A DNA stretch of 45,585 nucleotides from contig JASLBS010000080.1 of assembly GCA_030146405.1 (NCBI GenBank), forward strand, positions 1-45,585. The letters run 5' to 3'. This DNA is from Arthrobacter sp. Its GTDB lineage: Bacteria; Actinomycetota; Actinomycetes; Actinomycetales; Micrococcaceae. A program made the position numbers and the translations under genes. A model generated the notes under the pieces. It was not told the DNA's origin and did no database searches. It saw nothing but the letters and a program-made list of their open reading frames with translations. This document shows, in pieces, positions 32,564 through 40,916 of the stretch (its first letter is position 1; every line of letters starts with the position of its first letter).

Positions 32564-33853
32564 TCAGCTGCTGATGAGGTCGCGGATCACGATGGTCTGG
32601 TCGCGGTCCGGCCCCACCCCGATCGCGGAGAAACGGGTTCCCGAGAGCTTCTCCAGCGCACGGACATAGGTCTGCGCGTTGTCGGGGAGGTCCTCGACGG
32701 TGCGAGCGCCCGTGATGTCCTCCGTCCAGCCGTCGAAGTACTCGAAGATCGGCTTGGCGTGGTGGAACTCCGTCTGGGTCATGGGCATCTCGTCGTGGCG
32801 GACGCCGTCCACGTCGTAGGCCACGCACACCGGGATGCTCTCGATGCCCGTGAGGACGTCCAGCTTGGTCACGAAGTAGTCCGTGAAGCCGTTGACGCGC
32901 GAGGCATGGCGGGCCAGAACGGCGTCGTACCAGCCGCACCGGCGCGGACGCCCGGTGTTCACACCGAACTCGCCGCCCTTGGTCTGCAGGTACATCCCCA
33001 TGTCGTCGAACAGTTCGGTGGGGAACGGACCGGCTCCCACGCGGGTCGTGTAGGCCTTGATGATGCCCACGGCACGGCTGATGCGCGTGGGGCCGATCCC
33101 GGAACCCACGGATGCACCTCCCGCGGTGGGGTTCGACGACGTCACGAACGGGTAGGTGCCGTGGTCCACGTCCAGGAAGGTGGCTTGGCCGCCCTCCATG
33201 AGCACCACCTTGCCGGCGTCGAGTGCCTCGTTGAGCACATAGGTGGAGTCGATCACGAGGGGCTTCAGTCGTTCGGCGAAGGACAGGAAGTACTCGACGA
33301 CCTCCTCCACCTCGACGTCGCGCCGGTTGTAGACCTTCACCAGCACCTCGTTCTTCTGCTTCAGCGAGCCCTCCACCTTCTGGCGCAGGATCGACTCGTC
33401 GAAGACGTCCTGCACCCGGACACCGAGGCGCGCCACCTTGTCCATGTAGGCCGGGCCGATACCGCGCCCCGTGGTGCCGATGGCACGCTTGCCGAGGAAG
33501 CGCTCGGTGACCTTGTCGAGAACCTGGTGGTAGGGAGCCACCAGGTGGGCGTTGGCGGAGACGCGCAGCTTCGAGGTGTCCGCGCCGCGTGCCTCGAGGC
33601 CGTCGATCTCCTGGAAGAGGGCCTCGAGATTGATCACGCAGCCGTTACCGATGATCGGCACGGCATTGGGGCTGAGGATCCCGGCGGGAAGGAGCTTGAG
33701 CTCGTACTTCTCACCATTCACCACCACGGTGTGGCCTGCGTTGTTGCCGCCGTTGGGCTTCACGACGTAATCCACGCGTCCGCCGAGCAGATCGGTGGCC
33801 TTCCCCTTACCTTCGTCGCCCCACTGGGCTCCGACGATGACGATTGCTGGCAA
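32564..33853 (-). CDS. purA: Adenylosuccinate synthetase
   Basis: 429 aa, full length. It joins IMP and aspartate with GTP to make adenylosuccinate, the first step from IMP to AMP. The N-terminal GTP loop is IVIVGAQWGDEGKGKATDLLG. The IMP and catalytic regions are VVKPNGGNNAGHTVV and GTTGRGIGPAYMDKVAR, with FVTSSNPTAGGASVGSGIGP and TGRPRRCGWYDAV further on. The start is read as TTG at 33853 because GGGGGAGG is placed correctly before it; the ATG five codons upstream overlaps that ribosome site. It is apparently transcribed alone. Confidence 0.96.
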   Translation of the reverse strand: MPAIVIVGAQWGDEGKGKATDLLGGRVDYVVKPNGGNNAGHTVVVNGEKYELKLLPAGILSPNAVPIIGNGCVINLEALFQEIDGLEARGADTSKLRVSANAHLVAPYHQVLDKVTERFLGKRAIGTTGRGIGPAYMDKVARLGVRVQDVFDESILRQKVEGSLKQKNEVLVKVYNRRDVEVEEVVEYFLSFAERLKPLVIDSTYVLNEALDAGKVVLMEGGQATFLDVDHGTYPFVTSSNPTAGGASVGSGIGPTRISRAVGIIKAYTTRVGAGPFPTELFDDMGMYLQTKGGEFGVNTGRPRRCGWYDAVLARHASRVNGFTDYFVTKLDVLTGIESIPVCVAYDVDGVRHDEMPMTQTEFHHAKPIFEYFDGWTEDITGARTVEDLPDNAQTYVRALEKLSGTRFSAIGVGPDRDQTIVIRDLISS

Positions 33854-34067
33854 GGGATCCTCCCCCATTTCGGCACGAGCGGTCCACCGGACTGCGTGAG
33901 GTGCGCCGTGCATCAGAATGCCCCAATCGGCCGCGATCGAGCTGCGGCCGCTGGGGCTCTTACCGTCCGAGTTTAGCGGAGCCGCTCCGGGGGCGTCGAG
34001 GACCACCCCGCACGACGAGAGGCCTGCTCGCCGCGCGGAGCGACGCGGCCGCGGGCACAATGGGGAC

Positions 34068-34670
34068 ATGGACCGCTTCGAAGGACACATCGCCGGAATC
34101 GGCACCGCCTCGGGTACCCGGCTCGTGATCGGCTGCTGGGGCGCTTCCCCGTTCGGCGCGTTCACGGACGTGATGATGGAGGATTCCGCCGGCCACCGCA
34201 TGCTCCTGGCGCCGTCGCAGGAGGTGGCCGAGTACGTCGGGGCCACCTACTCCTTCGACGAGGTCCGGGTGGAGGCGGTCGGATCCACCCTCACCGCGGG
34301 CCGTCTGATCGTCGAGGCGGGAGACCTGCGGGTGTTCGCGGAGATCGGTTCCGTGACCCTGCTCGGCCGCCTGCTCGGGTTCGTCCCGTCCCGTCTCGCC
34401 ACGAACCCCCGCTGGCTGGCGCTCATCAATCCGGTGGCATCACTGCTGGTGAAGGGCGTGGCGACGGCGGGGTCCGCCGGCGAGGGCCGCACCGAGTACT
34501 ACGGCGTCACCTCCGCGCGTGCCATCACCGGTACGACGGCGACCTGGCAGGGCTCCGACCTCGGCACCCTGGCACCCGTGAGCCCGCCCGTGCGCTTCGG
34601 CTTCAGCTCGGCACCGCCCCGCCCACAACTGGTCTCGGTGACCACGTCGATCCGGCACCGGGGACGGTGA
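34068..34670 (+). CDS. Conserved hypothetical protein next to purA
   Basis: 200 aa, cytoplasmic, no clear membrane helix. It opens MDRFEGHIAGIGTASGTRLVIGCWGASPFGAFTDVMMED and ends in PPVRFGFSSAPPRPQLVSVTTSIRHRGR. The middle is weakly hydrophobic (LLGRLLGFVPSRLATNPRWLALINPVASLLV). I recall similar proteins beside purA in related actinobacteria, but no function is known to me. The ribosome site is weak (GGGG close to the ATG). It is transcribed away from purA. Confidence 0.7.
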   Translation: MDRFEGHIAGIGTASGTRLVIGCWGASPFGAFTDVMMEDSAGHRMLLAPSQEVAEYVGATYSFDEVRVEAVGSTLTAGRLIVEAGDLRVFAEIGSVTLLGRLLGFVPSRLATNPRWLALINPVASLLVKGVATAGSAGEGRTEYYGVTSARAITGTTATWQGSDLGTLAPVSPPVRFGFSSAPPRPQLVSVTTSIRHRGR

Positions 34671-34673
34671 GTT

Positions 34674-34710
34674 CCGCCCTGCCCGGGTGCAGCTGAACCG
34701 GGCAGGGCGG
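34674..34710 (+). terminator. Stem-loop terminator after the hypothetical gene
   Basis: CCGCCCTGCCCGG (34674-34686) pairs perfectly with 34698-34710 around an 11-nt loop, starting 3 nt after the stop. Confidence 0.8.
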
Positions 34711-34718
34711 GCGGATCA

Positions 34719-34742
34719 CGGGAGCATATCTCCCGCTACACT
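34719..34742 (+). promoter_or_regulatory. Inverted repeat next to the -10 box of the two-component operon
   Basis: CGGGAG (34719-34724) and CTCCCG (34730-34735) flank CATAT, directly before TACACT (34737-34742), a likely -10 box about 37 bp upstream of the kinase ATG. A clear -35 is missing, which fits a promoter that needs an activator or is governed at this repeat. Confidence 0.4.
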
Positions 34743-34778
34743 GGCGCAGGACTGTCCGAGGGGGGCGCCGCTATCACG

Positions 34779-36128
34779 ATGCAGAGACTGATGCGCAGGG
34801 TGCTCCCTGCAACGGGTTCCGAGGAGGGCCGGTGGGAGCGGCCCGGTCCCACGCGTGACCAGCTCCGCTGGGACATCCTGGGAGTGATCATCGCCCTGGC
34901 CATCAGCTCGATCGCCCTGGAGCTGAGCCGCGGAGTGGGGATGATGGCCGGTGAGCACAGCCCCACCTGGCTGCAGCACCTGGTCCTCGCCCTGATGCTC
35001 CTCCCGCTCGTGCTGAGGCGCCGCTACCCGGTAGCCGTGATGCTGGTGATGTCGGCACTCTTCATCGTCCTGTCGCTGTGGGTTCCGGCCCTTTCCATCC
35101 AGCTCTCGTTCCAGGCGGCGTACTTCGCCTCGCTGTACTCAGCGGTGGCCTGGGCCAAGGACCGGCGCACCCTGTGGCTCGGGACCACGGTGGTGGTGGC
35201 CGCGATGGCACTGTGGCTGATCCTGGCGTTGACGGTGTCCACCACGTACGACGGCCTGCTGGAGCGCATCCAGGACGGGGACGGAACCTCGCGGGGGCTC
35301 CTGGACCCGCTCACCTCGCTCGCGCTCTACAACTCGATCATCAACATCGCCTACTTCGGTGGCGCGATCCTGATCGGCATGTCGGCATGGCGCAACGCCT
35401 TCAAGAGCGCACGGATCGCGGAGCAGGCGGAACAGATCACGCGCCAGTCCGCGGAGCTGGCGCGGCGTGCGGTCATCGAGGAGCGCCTGAGGATCGCCCG
35501 CGAACTGCACGACGTCGTCGCACACCACGTCTCCGTGATCGGGGTCCAGGCAGGAGCTGCTCGCCGCGTCATGGACCGGAAGCCCGAGGTGGCTGCCGAG
35601 TCCCTGCGCGTCATCGAGGGTGCCAGCAGGCAGGCGGTGAAGGACATGCGGAACCTGCTCGGCGTGCTCCGTTCGGACACCCTCGTCGAGGGGCTGCAGA
35701 ATGATGAGGGCGGGCGCCACCCGGAACCCGGCCTCGAGTGCATCGAAGAGCTGGTCGCCCACCAGCGGGAGTATGGCCTGAACGTCGAGTTCACGCAGGT
35801 CGAGGAGGTTCCGGGGGACCTCGCCGAGGTGGCAGCGCCACTGTCGCTGTCGCTGTACCGGACCGCCCAGGAGTCCCTCACCAACATCCGGCGCCACTCG
35901 ACCGCCTCCACCGCAGTGCTCACCCTGCGCACCGGCCGATCAGGAGCGCAGCACTGGGTGGAGCTGGAGACGGTGGACAACGGCCGGCCGCGGACGCACG
36001 CGGAGTCCGGCACCGGGTATGGGCTGCAGGGCGTTCGGGAGCGCGTGGCACTGCATCGCGGTACGGCCGAGATCGGGCCACGCTCCGACGGCGGCTGGCG
36101 GGTCCGTGCCCGGTTCCTCCTCACCTGA
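34779..36128 (+). CDS. Sensor histidine kinase, NarL-type (HisKA_3)
   Basis: 449 aa, membrane bound. Six hydrophobic segments lie in the first 205 residues (about 33-50, 65-79, 85-101, 107-125, 132-152, 183-204), with little outside, so it probably senses a signal in or at the membrane. The dimerisation and phosphorylation helix is EERLRIARELHDVVAHHVSVIGVQAGAARR (His 244). The ATPase domain shows AQESLTNIRRHS, VDNGRP and GTGYGLQGVRERV. It would pass phosphate to the response regulator 43 nt downstream. The cue is unknown; the exporter that follows suggests a membrane-active compound or envelope stress. Confidence 0.92.
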   Translation: MQRLMRRVLPATGSEEGRWERPGPTRDQLRWDILGVIIALAISSIALELSRGVGMMAGEHSPTWLQHLVLALMLLPLVLRRRYPVAVMLVMSALFIVLSLWVPALSIQLSFQAAYFASLYSAVAWAKDRRTLWLGTTVVVAAMALWLILALTVSTTYDGLLERIQDGDGTSRGLLDPLTSLALYNSIINIAYFGGAILIGMSAWRNAFKSARIAEQAEQITRQSAELARRAVIEERLRIARELHDVVAHHVSVIGVQAGAARRVMDRKPEVAAESLRVIEGASRQAVKDMRNLLGVLRSDTLVEGLQNDEGGRHPEPGLECIEELVAHQREYGLNVEFTQVEEVPGDLAEVAAPLSLSLYRTAQESLTNIRRHSTASTAVLTLRTGRSGAQHWVELETVDNGRPRTHAESGTGYGLQGVRERVALHRGTAEIGPRSDGGWRVRARFLLT

Positions 36129-36171
36129 GCGGCCGTCCCGGCCGCTGCACCGCACGACGAGAAAGAGCACG

Positions 36172-36870
36172 ATGAACACCACTCGAGTACTCCTGGCCGA
36201 TGACCAGGCCCTGGTCCGTGCAGGATTCGCCACGATGCTCTCGGTCGAGGACGACGTCGAGGTGGTGGGCCAGGTGACCAATGGGCGGGAGGCGGTGGAT
36301 TTCGCTACCTCCCACGAGGTCGACGTCGTCCTCATGGACGTCCAGATGCCCGTGATGGACGGCATCCGGGCGACAGAACTCATCACCGCGATGGGCCGCG
36401 GGAAGGTCATCATCCTGACCACCTTCGAACGCGACGACTACCTCTTCGACGCCATCCGGGGTGGTGCGAGCGGGTTCCTGCTGAAGAACGCGGAGCCCGA
36501 GGATCTGATCGCGGCGGTCCGAGCCGTGGCAGGTGGGTATGCGTTGCTCGCCCCCCAGGTGACGGTGCGCCTGATCCAGCAGTTCACCCGCCAAGACGGT
36601 GGGAGAAGCCACCCTGCAGCGTCGCTGCCGGACAGCCCCGGGCACCGGCAGCGGCAGGCGCTGCTCGCCTCCCTCACGCTGCGCGAGAAGGAAGTCCTCG
36701 GATGTCTGGCGGCGGGTCTGAGCAACGCCGAGTCGGCCGAGCGGCTCTTCCTCGCCGAAGCGACCGTGAAGTCCCATGTGTCATCCCTCCTGAGCAAGCT
36801 CCAACTGCGGGACCGCGTGCAGGCGGTGGTCTTCGCCTACGAGAGCGGGCTCATCCGTCCGGGTGACTGA
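36172..36870 (+). CDS. LuxR/NarL-family response regulator
   Basis: 232 aa. The receiver domain has the acidic pair in LLADDQALVRAG and the phosphoacceptor D56 in DVVLMDVQMPVMDG. The DNA-binding domain is LTLREKEVLGCLAAGLSNAESAERLFLAEATVKSHVSSLLSKLQL near the C-terminus. The linker (about 145-163) is longer than usual and His/Pro/Gln-rich. Partner of the kinase just upstream; the ABC genes downstream are likely targets. Confidence 0.92.
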   Translation: MNTTRVLLADDQALVRAGFATMLSVEDDVEVVGQVTNGREAVDFATSHEVDVVLMDVQMPVMDGIRATELITAMGRGKVIILTTFERDDYLFDAIRGGASGFLLKNAEPEDLIAAVRAVAGGYALLAPQVTVRLIQQFTRQDGGRSHPAASLPDSPGHRQRQALLASLTLREKEVLGCLAAGLSNAESAERLFLAEATVKSHVSSLLSKLQLRDRVQAVVFAYESGLIRPGD

Positions 36871-36962
36871 CAGTTCCTCCTTGTGGCCGATCCCCCTCGC
36901 CGCCTGCCGCTATAGGTTTGATCGCAGGACGCGATCGCGGGAGACCCACCAGGAGGAGAACC

Positions 36963-37844
36963 ATGTTGCAGGTCCAGAACCTGACTCGACGCTTCGGCGA
37001 GAACACAGCCGTGGACGACGTCAGCTTCTCCGTTCCCGCGGGGAAGATGACCGGGTTCGTCGGAGCCAACGGCGCGGGAAAGACCACGACCATGCGGATG
37101 ATCATGGGGGTGCTCACGGCGCATGCCGGCGAGGTCCTCCTGGGGGGTCACCCCGTCACCGCCGATGAGCGCAGCACCTTCGGGTACATGCCCGAGGAGC
37201 GCGGCCTCTACCCGAAGCAGCCCATCCTCGATCAGCTCGTCTACCTCGGGCAACTGCACCGGATGACCCAGGGCGACGCACGATCCCGCGCCCAGGAATT
37301 GCTGGAACGGTTCCAGCTCGGGGATCGGGGGAAGGACAAGCTGGAGTCCCTGTCACTGGGCAATCAGCAGCGGGTCCAGATCGCGGCATCGCTCCTGCAC
37401 CGGCCGACGGTGCTGATCCTCGACGAACCGTTCTCCGGACTCGACCCCGTTGCAGTGGACGCCATGGTCGATCTGCTCCGCGAGCACACGGAGCAAGGCG
37501 TGCCGATCCTCTTCTCGAGCCACCAGCTCGATCTGGTGGACCGCCTCTGCGACAACCTCGTGATCCTGCAGAAGGGGCGCCTGGTGACGTCCGGCTCCGG
37601 TGATGACCTGCGAGCTGCCGCACCACGCCGTCACCGGCTGACCGTCTCCCCGGACGCGGGATGGCTCCGCGAGGAGACCGGCGTGAGGGTCATCGACGTC
37701 GCGGGTCAGGACGCCGTCGTCGAGCTGGAGAGCGACGACGACGGGCAACGTCTCCTCGCCGCCGCCATGGCCCGCGGGCAGGTCCGCGAGTTCAGCCGGA
37801 TCAGACCGAGTCTCAGCGAAATCTACCGGGGGGTATCCCAATGA
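36963..37844 (+). CDS. ABC transporter ATP-binding protein, NatA-like
   Basis: 293 aa. Walker A GANGAGKTTTM (about residues 37-47), signature LSLGNQQRVQIAASLLH, Walker B VLILDEPFSGLDP and switch His in LFSSHQLDLV. The C-terminal 70 residues form the domain common in NatA/DrrA-type exporters. The ATG at 36963 has AGGAGGAG just before it. Its stop overlaps the permease start (ATGA). A 92-nt gap from the response regulator contains a possible -10 (TATAGG, 36911) and a small hairpin, so separate expression is possible. Confidence 0.9.
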   Translation: MLQVQNLTRRFGENTAVDDVSFSVPAGKMTGFVGANGAGKTTTMRMIMGVLTAHAGEVLLGGHPVTADERSTFGYMPEERGLYPKQPILDQLVYLGQLHRMTQGDARSRAQELLERFQLGDRGKDKLESLSLGNQQRVQIAASLLHRPTVLILDEPFSGLDPVAVDAMVDLLREHTEQGVPILFSSHQLDLVDRLCDNLVILQKGRLVTSGSGDDLRAAAPRRHRLTVSPDAGWLREETGVRVIDVAGQDAVVELESDDDGQRLLAAAMARGQVREFSRIRPSLSEIYRGVSQ

Positions 37845-39085
37845 GCACCACGACCACGTCACCGCAGGCAGGGCAGAAGCCCGGAAGTGCGCCGTCGCCC
37901 TCGCCCACCCGCGGCACCCAGCCGCCCTGGCTGATCGTGACGCTGCGCGAGGTCATGGTGAAGGCGAAGGACCGCGGATTCGCGATCTCCACCGTGATAA
38001 CCCTGGCCCTGATCATCGCGGGCGTCGTGTTCAACGCCTACATGTCCGATCGCGGTGATGACTACGTCGTCGCCGTGGCCTCGGACGCCGGGCGGTCCGT
38101 GGTGGCTCTCGCGGACGAAGAGGGCAGGGCCGACGACGGCAACACCACGTTCACCGCGATCGTGGCTGGTTCCGACGACGCCGCCCTGGAGCAGGTGCGC
38201 AGCGAGGAAGCCGACGCCGCACTCCTCCAGGACTCCGACGGAGCGTGGACCCTCACCGGCAAGGAGGAGGTCTCCTCCGGGTTGAGCAGCGCCCTCGGTA
38301 CCTCGCTGCGCGGTTACGCCCTGACGTCGAACGCCGCTGCAAGCGGGATCTCGGCGGAGGAACTGCTCTCGGGATCGGAGTTGGCGCAGACACAGCTCGA
38401 GGGCGATGCCGAGAACCGGGTCGTCGCCTCCGTTGCCGGATTCGCCTTCAGCTTCCTCTTCTACATGGCATCGCTCGTCTTCGGGCTGCAGATCGCGAAT
38501 TCGGTGGTGGAGGAGAAGCAGAACCGTGTGGTCGAGATCCTGGCCACAGCCATCCCCGTCCGCCAGCTGCTGTACGGGAAGGTGCTGGGGAACACGGTGC
38601 TCGCGATGGTGCAGCTGGCACTCTACGGCGGCGCGGCGCTCCTGGCAGTGAATCTCACCGGCACGGCCGAGCTCATCGGCACCATCATCCCGGCCTCGGG
38701 GTGGTTCCTCGTCTTCTTCCTCTTCGGGTTCCTCATCCTCGCGGCGATCTGGGCGGTCCTCGGATCACTGGCCAGCCGGCCGGAGGATCTCAACAACAAC
38801 TCCATGCCGGTGATGGCCCTGATCTTCGCGGCGCTCGCCGCAGGTCTGTTCGCCTCCGGACGGATACTGGTCATCGCCTCCTACGTGCCCGTGGTGTCCT
38901 CCGTCGCGATGCCCATCCGCCTGCTGAACACGGAGGTGGCGCTCTGGGAGCCGATCGTGTCACTGGTGATCGCGCTGGTCACCGCGGTGGCACTCCTCCA
39001 CCTCGGGGAGAAGATCTATCGACGGGCAGTGATGCAGGGTGGCAGCGCGCTGTCGCTGCGGAAAGCCATGAAGCTGGAACAGTAG
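37841..39085 (+). CDS. ABC-2 type permease, NatB-like exporter
   Basis: 414 aa. After a Pro/Ser-rich cytoplasmic lead comes one membrane helix (FAISTVITLALIIAGVVFNAYM, near 45-67), a large outer domain (about 140 residues), then about five helices from FSFLFYMASLVFGLQIANSVV onward. The cytoplasmic VVEEKQNRVVEILATAIPVRQLLYGKVLG is the family's coupling region. NatB-type proteins export ions, antibiotics or other membrane-active compounds; the cargo here is unknown. The last gene of the kinase-regulator-exporter set. Confidence 0.9.
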   Translation: MSTTTTSPQAGQKPGSAPSPSPTRGTQPPWLIVTLREVMVKAKDRGFAISTVITLALIIAGVVFNAYMSDRGDDYVVAVASDAGRSVVALADEEGRADDGNTTFTAIVAGSDDAALEQVRSEEADAALLQDSDGAWTLTGKEEVSSGLSSALGTSLRGYALTSNAAASGISAEELLSGSELAQTQLEGDAENRVVASVAGFAFSFLFYMASLVFGLQIANSVVEEKQNRVVEILATAIPVRQLLYGKVLGNTVLAMVQLALYGGAALLAVNLTGTAELIGTIIPASGWFLVFFLFGFLILAAIWAVLGSLASRPEDLNNNSMPVMALIFAALAAGLFASGRILVIASYVPVVSSVAMPIRLLNTEVALWEPIVSLVIALVTAVALLHLGEKIYRRAVMQGGSALSLRKAMKLEQ

Positions 39086-39103
39086 GGCGGCACGAACACT
39101 CAT

Positions 39104-39130
39104 CGGGGGCCCGCAGGGGGCCGGCCCCCG
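39104..39130. terminator. Stem-loop between the exporter and DUF2236 genes
   Basis: CGGGGGC (39104-39110) pairs with GCCCCCG (39124-39130). The stem is short, but it sits between the two convergent stops. Confidence 0.5.
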
Positions 39131-39153
39131 ACGCAGGTCAGATGAGCGGCTCC

Positions 39154-40014
39154 CTAACCGACCCGCTTTCGAGCCACCCGATAGTGCGGCCAGTACCGGA
39201 CCGGGCCGGGCAGGATCGGCGCACTGACGCGGACCACCCGCCGGAGGGCCCTGAACACCGCGCGCTCGCGCCGTCCCCACGGCAGGTCGTACGCCCTCCG
39301 CAGGTGCGGCGGGAGGATCCCGGCGGCGAGGACGGCGGGAAGCGGGCGGAGCAGGGGTGGCACTATCGGCGGGTCCGGGGCCAGGATCTGGTCGGCGATC
39401 GACGCTGCGGTAGCACCGACCTCGAGCGTGTCCCTGACCTGTTCGTGCACGTACCGGTCGAGCCCCCGGTAATCCTCCGGAAGGAGGGGCGCAGGGACAC
39501 CGAACAGCGAGGCCATCCGGGTCATGTCCCGGTAGTAGGCGTCCCGCTCCTCGTCGCCGAGCGGCCGCAGGAAGATCTCCGTGACCTCGAGGGCCGTCCA
39601 GACGAGGGTGGCGAACACCCAGAGTGCGAGCTCGGGGTCCTGGGCGCGATACGGCGTCCCGGCGGGAAGCCGCTCGGTGGGCTCCGGTAGTGTGCCGTGG
39701 ACGCGTCCGTGCGCACGAGCCACGTGGCTCACCGCGGCCCGGACCTGCTCCTCGTCGCCGAAGGAGACGGTGAGCACCGCATCCAGTGTTCCGCGCAGCC
39801 TCTGCAGCGGGTCGGTGGCGAAGCCGCTGTGTGCCCGCACGCCCTCACCCACCAGCGGGTGAGCCACCTGGAGGAGCAACGCGGCGGGCCCGCCCGCGAG
39901 GATGGCACGCTCCCTCCCGATCCGCCACGCGGCAGAACCGGGTCCGAAGAGGCCTGTATCCCCGGCCCTTCCCGCCTGCGGGACGGAGGGGAAGAACTTT
40001 CCCAGTGCGCTCAT
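39154..40014 (-). CDS. DUF2236 / MpaB-family oxygenase-like protein
   Basis: 286 aa, soluble and helical. Family marks are SAAWRIGRERAILAGGPAALLLQVAHPLVGEGVRAHSGFATDPLQRLRGT, with a His that could bind haem, then RVHG and DPELALWVFATLVWTALEVTEIFLRPL, and SLFGVPAPLLPEDY. The group includes latex-clearing oxygenase relatives and MpaB, which bind b-type haem; whether this one does is not shown. It appears monocistronic, convergent with the exporter operon. Confidence 0.82.
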   Translation of the reverse strand: MSALGKFFPSVPQAGRAGDTGLFGPGSAAWRIGRERAILAGGPAALLLQVAHPLVGEGVRAHSGFATDPLQRLRGTLDAVLTVSFGDEEQVRAAVSHVARAHGRVHGTLPEPTERLPAGTPYRAQDPELALWVFATLVWTALEVTEIFLRPLGDEERDAYYRDMTRMASLFGVPAPLLPEDYRGLDRYVHEQVRDTLEVGATAASIADQILAPDPPIVPPLLRPLPAVLAAGILPPHLRRAYDLPWGRRERAVFRALRRVVRVSAPILPGPVRYWPHYRVARKRVG

Positions 40015-40107
40015 CCGCCTCCGTTCCGGTCACGCGGGATCGACGCGAGCCGCTGCTGATCAGCCGTCGGACCTCGCGTCACGGTTCCCGGCTCGTCCTG
40101 TCCACCG

Positions 40108-40127
40108 GCCGCGGGGACGTCCGCGGC
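40108..40127 (-). terminator. Short hairpin after the HTH gene
   Basis: GCCGCGG (40108-40114) pairs with CCGCGGC (40121-40127) 14 nt after the stop of the small HTH gene. No T-tract. Confidence 0.45.
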
Positions 40128-40140
40128 TGATGGATGACGA

Positions 40141-40344
40141 TCAGATCGTATAGCTGGACCCCGGGTTCCTGGCGTCGAGGTAGTTCCGTACCGCGCTGCG
40201 CGGAACCCGGTAGGACCGACCGAATCGGATGCTGTCGATCGTCCCGGCCTGCACCATCCGGTAGACCGTCATCTTCGAGACCCGCATCATCGCGGCAACT
40301 TCCGCGACCGTGTACAGCTGTTTCAGTTCTACATCCGTTGACAT
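40141..40344 (-). CDS. Small helix-turn-helix DNA-binding protein, Rv0500A/BldC-like
   Basis: 67 aa, one MerR-type/excisionase-fold domain: LYTVAEVAAMMRVSKMTVYRMVQAGTIDSIRFGRSYRVPRSAVRNYLDA. The VSKMTVYR and IRFGRSYRVP blocks match the small chromosomal actinobacterial regulators related to mycobacterial Rv0500A, and more distantly BldC. It probably binds DNA as a dimer or row. It diverges from the GntR operon; its targets are unknown. No integrase or attachment site is near, so a phage origin is not supported. Confidence 0.8.
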   Translation of the reverse strand: MSTDVELKQLYTVAEVAAMMRVSKMTVYRMVQAGTIDSIRFGRSYRVPRSAVRNYLDARNPGSSYTI

Positions 40345-40496
40345 TCCACACCGCTTTCATTCGCCTCACCACGTTCCGTGGAGTTGTTAACTCTTCTCGC
40401 ACTGGCAACACCGGCACAAGGAAGTCGACTACTCGTTTATTGACGGCACCGGTGCACCCGGGCACGCCCGACCGGTTCGGAAGGTGCTTCCAGGTC

Positions 40497-40525
40497 TTGA
40501 CGGGGCTCGTTCCGCCGCCTAGGTT
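40497..40525 (+). promoter_or_regulatory. Promoter of the GntR-ABC operon
   Basis: TTGACG (40497-40502), a 17-nt spacer and TAGGTT (40520-40525) give a start near 40532, 25 nt before the GntR ATG. Confidence 0.65.
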
Positions 40526-40545
40526 CATTACTACCCTAATGAACC
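40522..40545. promoter_or_regulatory. 24-bp operator, probable autoregulation by the GntR protein
   Basis: GGTTCATTA (40522-40530), six bases, then TAATGAACC (40537-40545): perfect 9-bp arms overlapping the -10 box and transcription start. YtrA-type GntR repressors bind such sites at their own promoters. Confidence 0.85.
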
Positions 40546-40556
40546 AAGGAAGTGTG

Positions 40557-40916
40557 ATGTTCACCGAGGACAGCCCGATCTACCAGCAACTCGCGGCTCA
40601 GATAGCCGAGGACATCGTGCGGGGGACCTACGCGGAGGAAGCGGCGGTTCCGTCATCCAATGAACTGGCCGCCTTCCTCCAGATGAATCCGGCGACCGCC
40701 GGCAAAGCGCTCAACGTCCTCGTAGAGCGGGGGGTGCTGTACAAGAAACGCGGAGTCGGGATGTTCGTCTCTCCCGGCGCGAGGGAACAGCTCCTCAAGC
40801 AGCGTCGAGCCGATTTTCCGAAGCAGTACATCCAGCCACTCATCAGGGAAGCGCACCTCGTCGGCATCGAGCCCGCTGAACTGGCGACAATGATCAAGGA
40901 GGGGTACCCATCATGA
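40557..40916 (+). CDS. GntR-family regulator, YtrA subfamily
   Basis: 119 aa. The winged helix is PIYQQLAAQIAEDIVRGTYAEEAAVPSSNELAAFLQMNPATAGKALNVLVERGVLYKKRGVGMFV (about residues 7-72). A short two-helix dimerisation tail follows, with no ligand domain, as in YtrA. The ATG at 40557 has AAGGAAG 5 nt upstream; an earlier ATG at 40539 lies inside the operator. Its stop overlaps the ATPase start. It probably represses the operon until a wall-active compound or another cue arrives, by analogy with YtrA. Confidence 0.9.
   Translation: MFTEDSPIYQQLAAQIAEDIVRGTYAEEAAVPSSNELAAFLQMNPATAGKALNVLVERGVLYKKRGVGMFVSPGAREQLLKQRRADFPKQYIQPLIREAHLVGIEPAELATMIKEGYPS

Noticed and set aside
40141..40344. Excisionase of a prophage or integrative element
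   Set aside because: The fold is similar, but no integrase, attachment repeat or phage gene is near, and the sequence fits the chromosomal Rv0500A-like regulators better.
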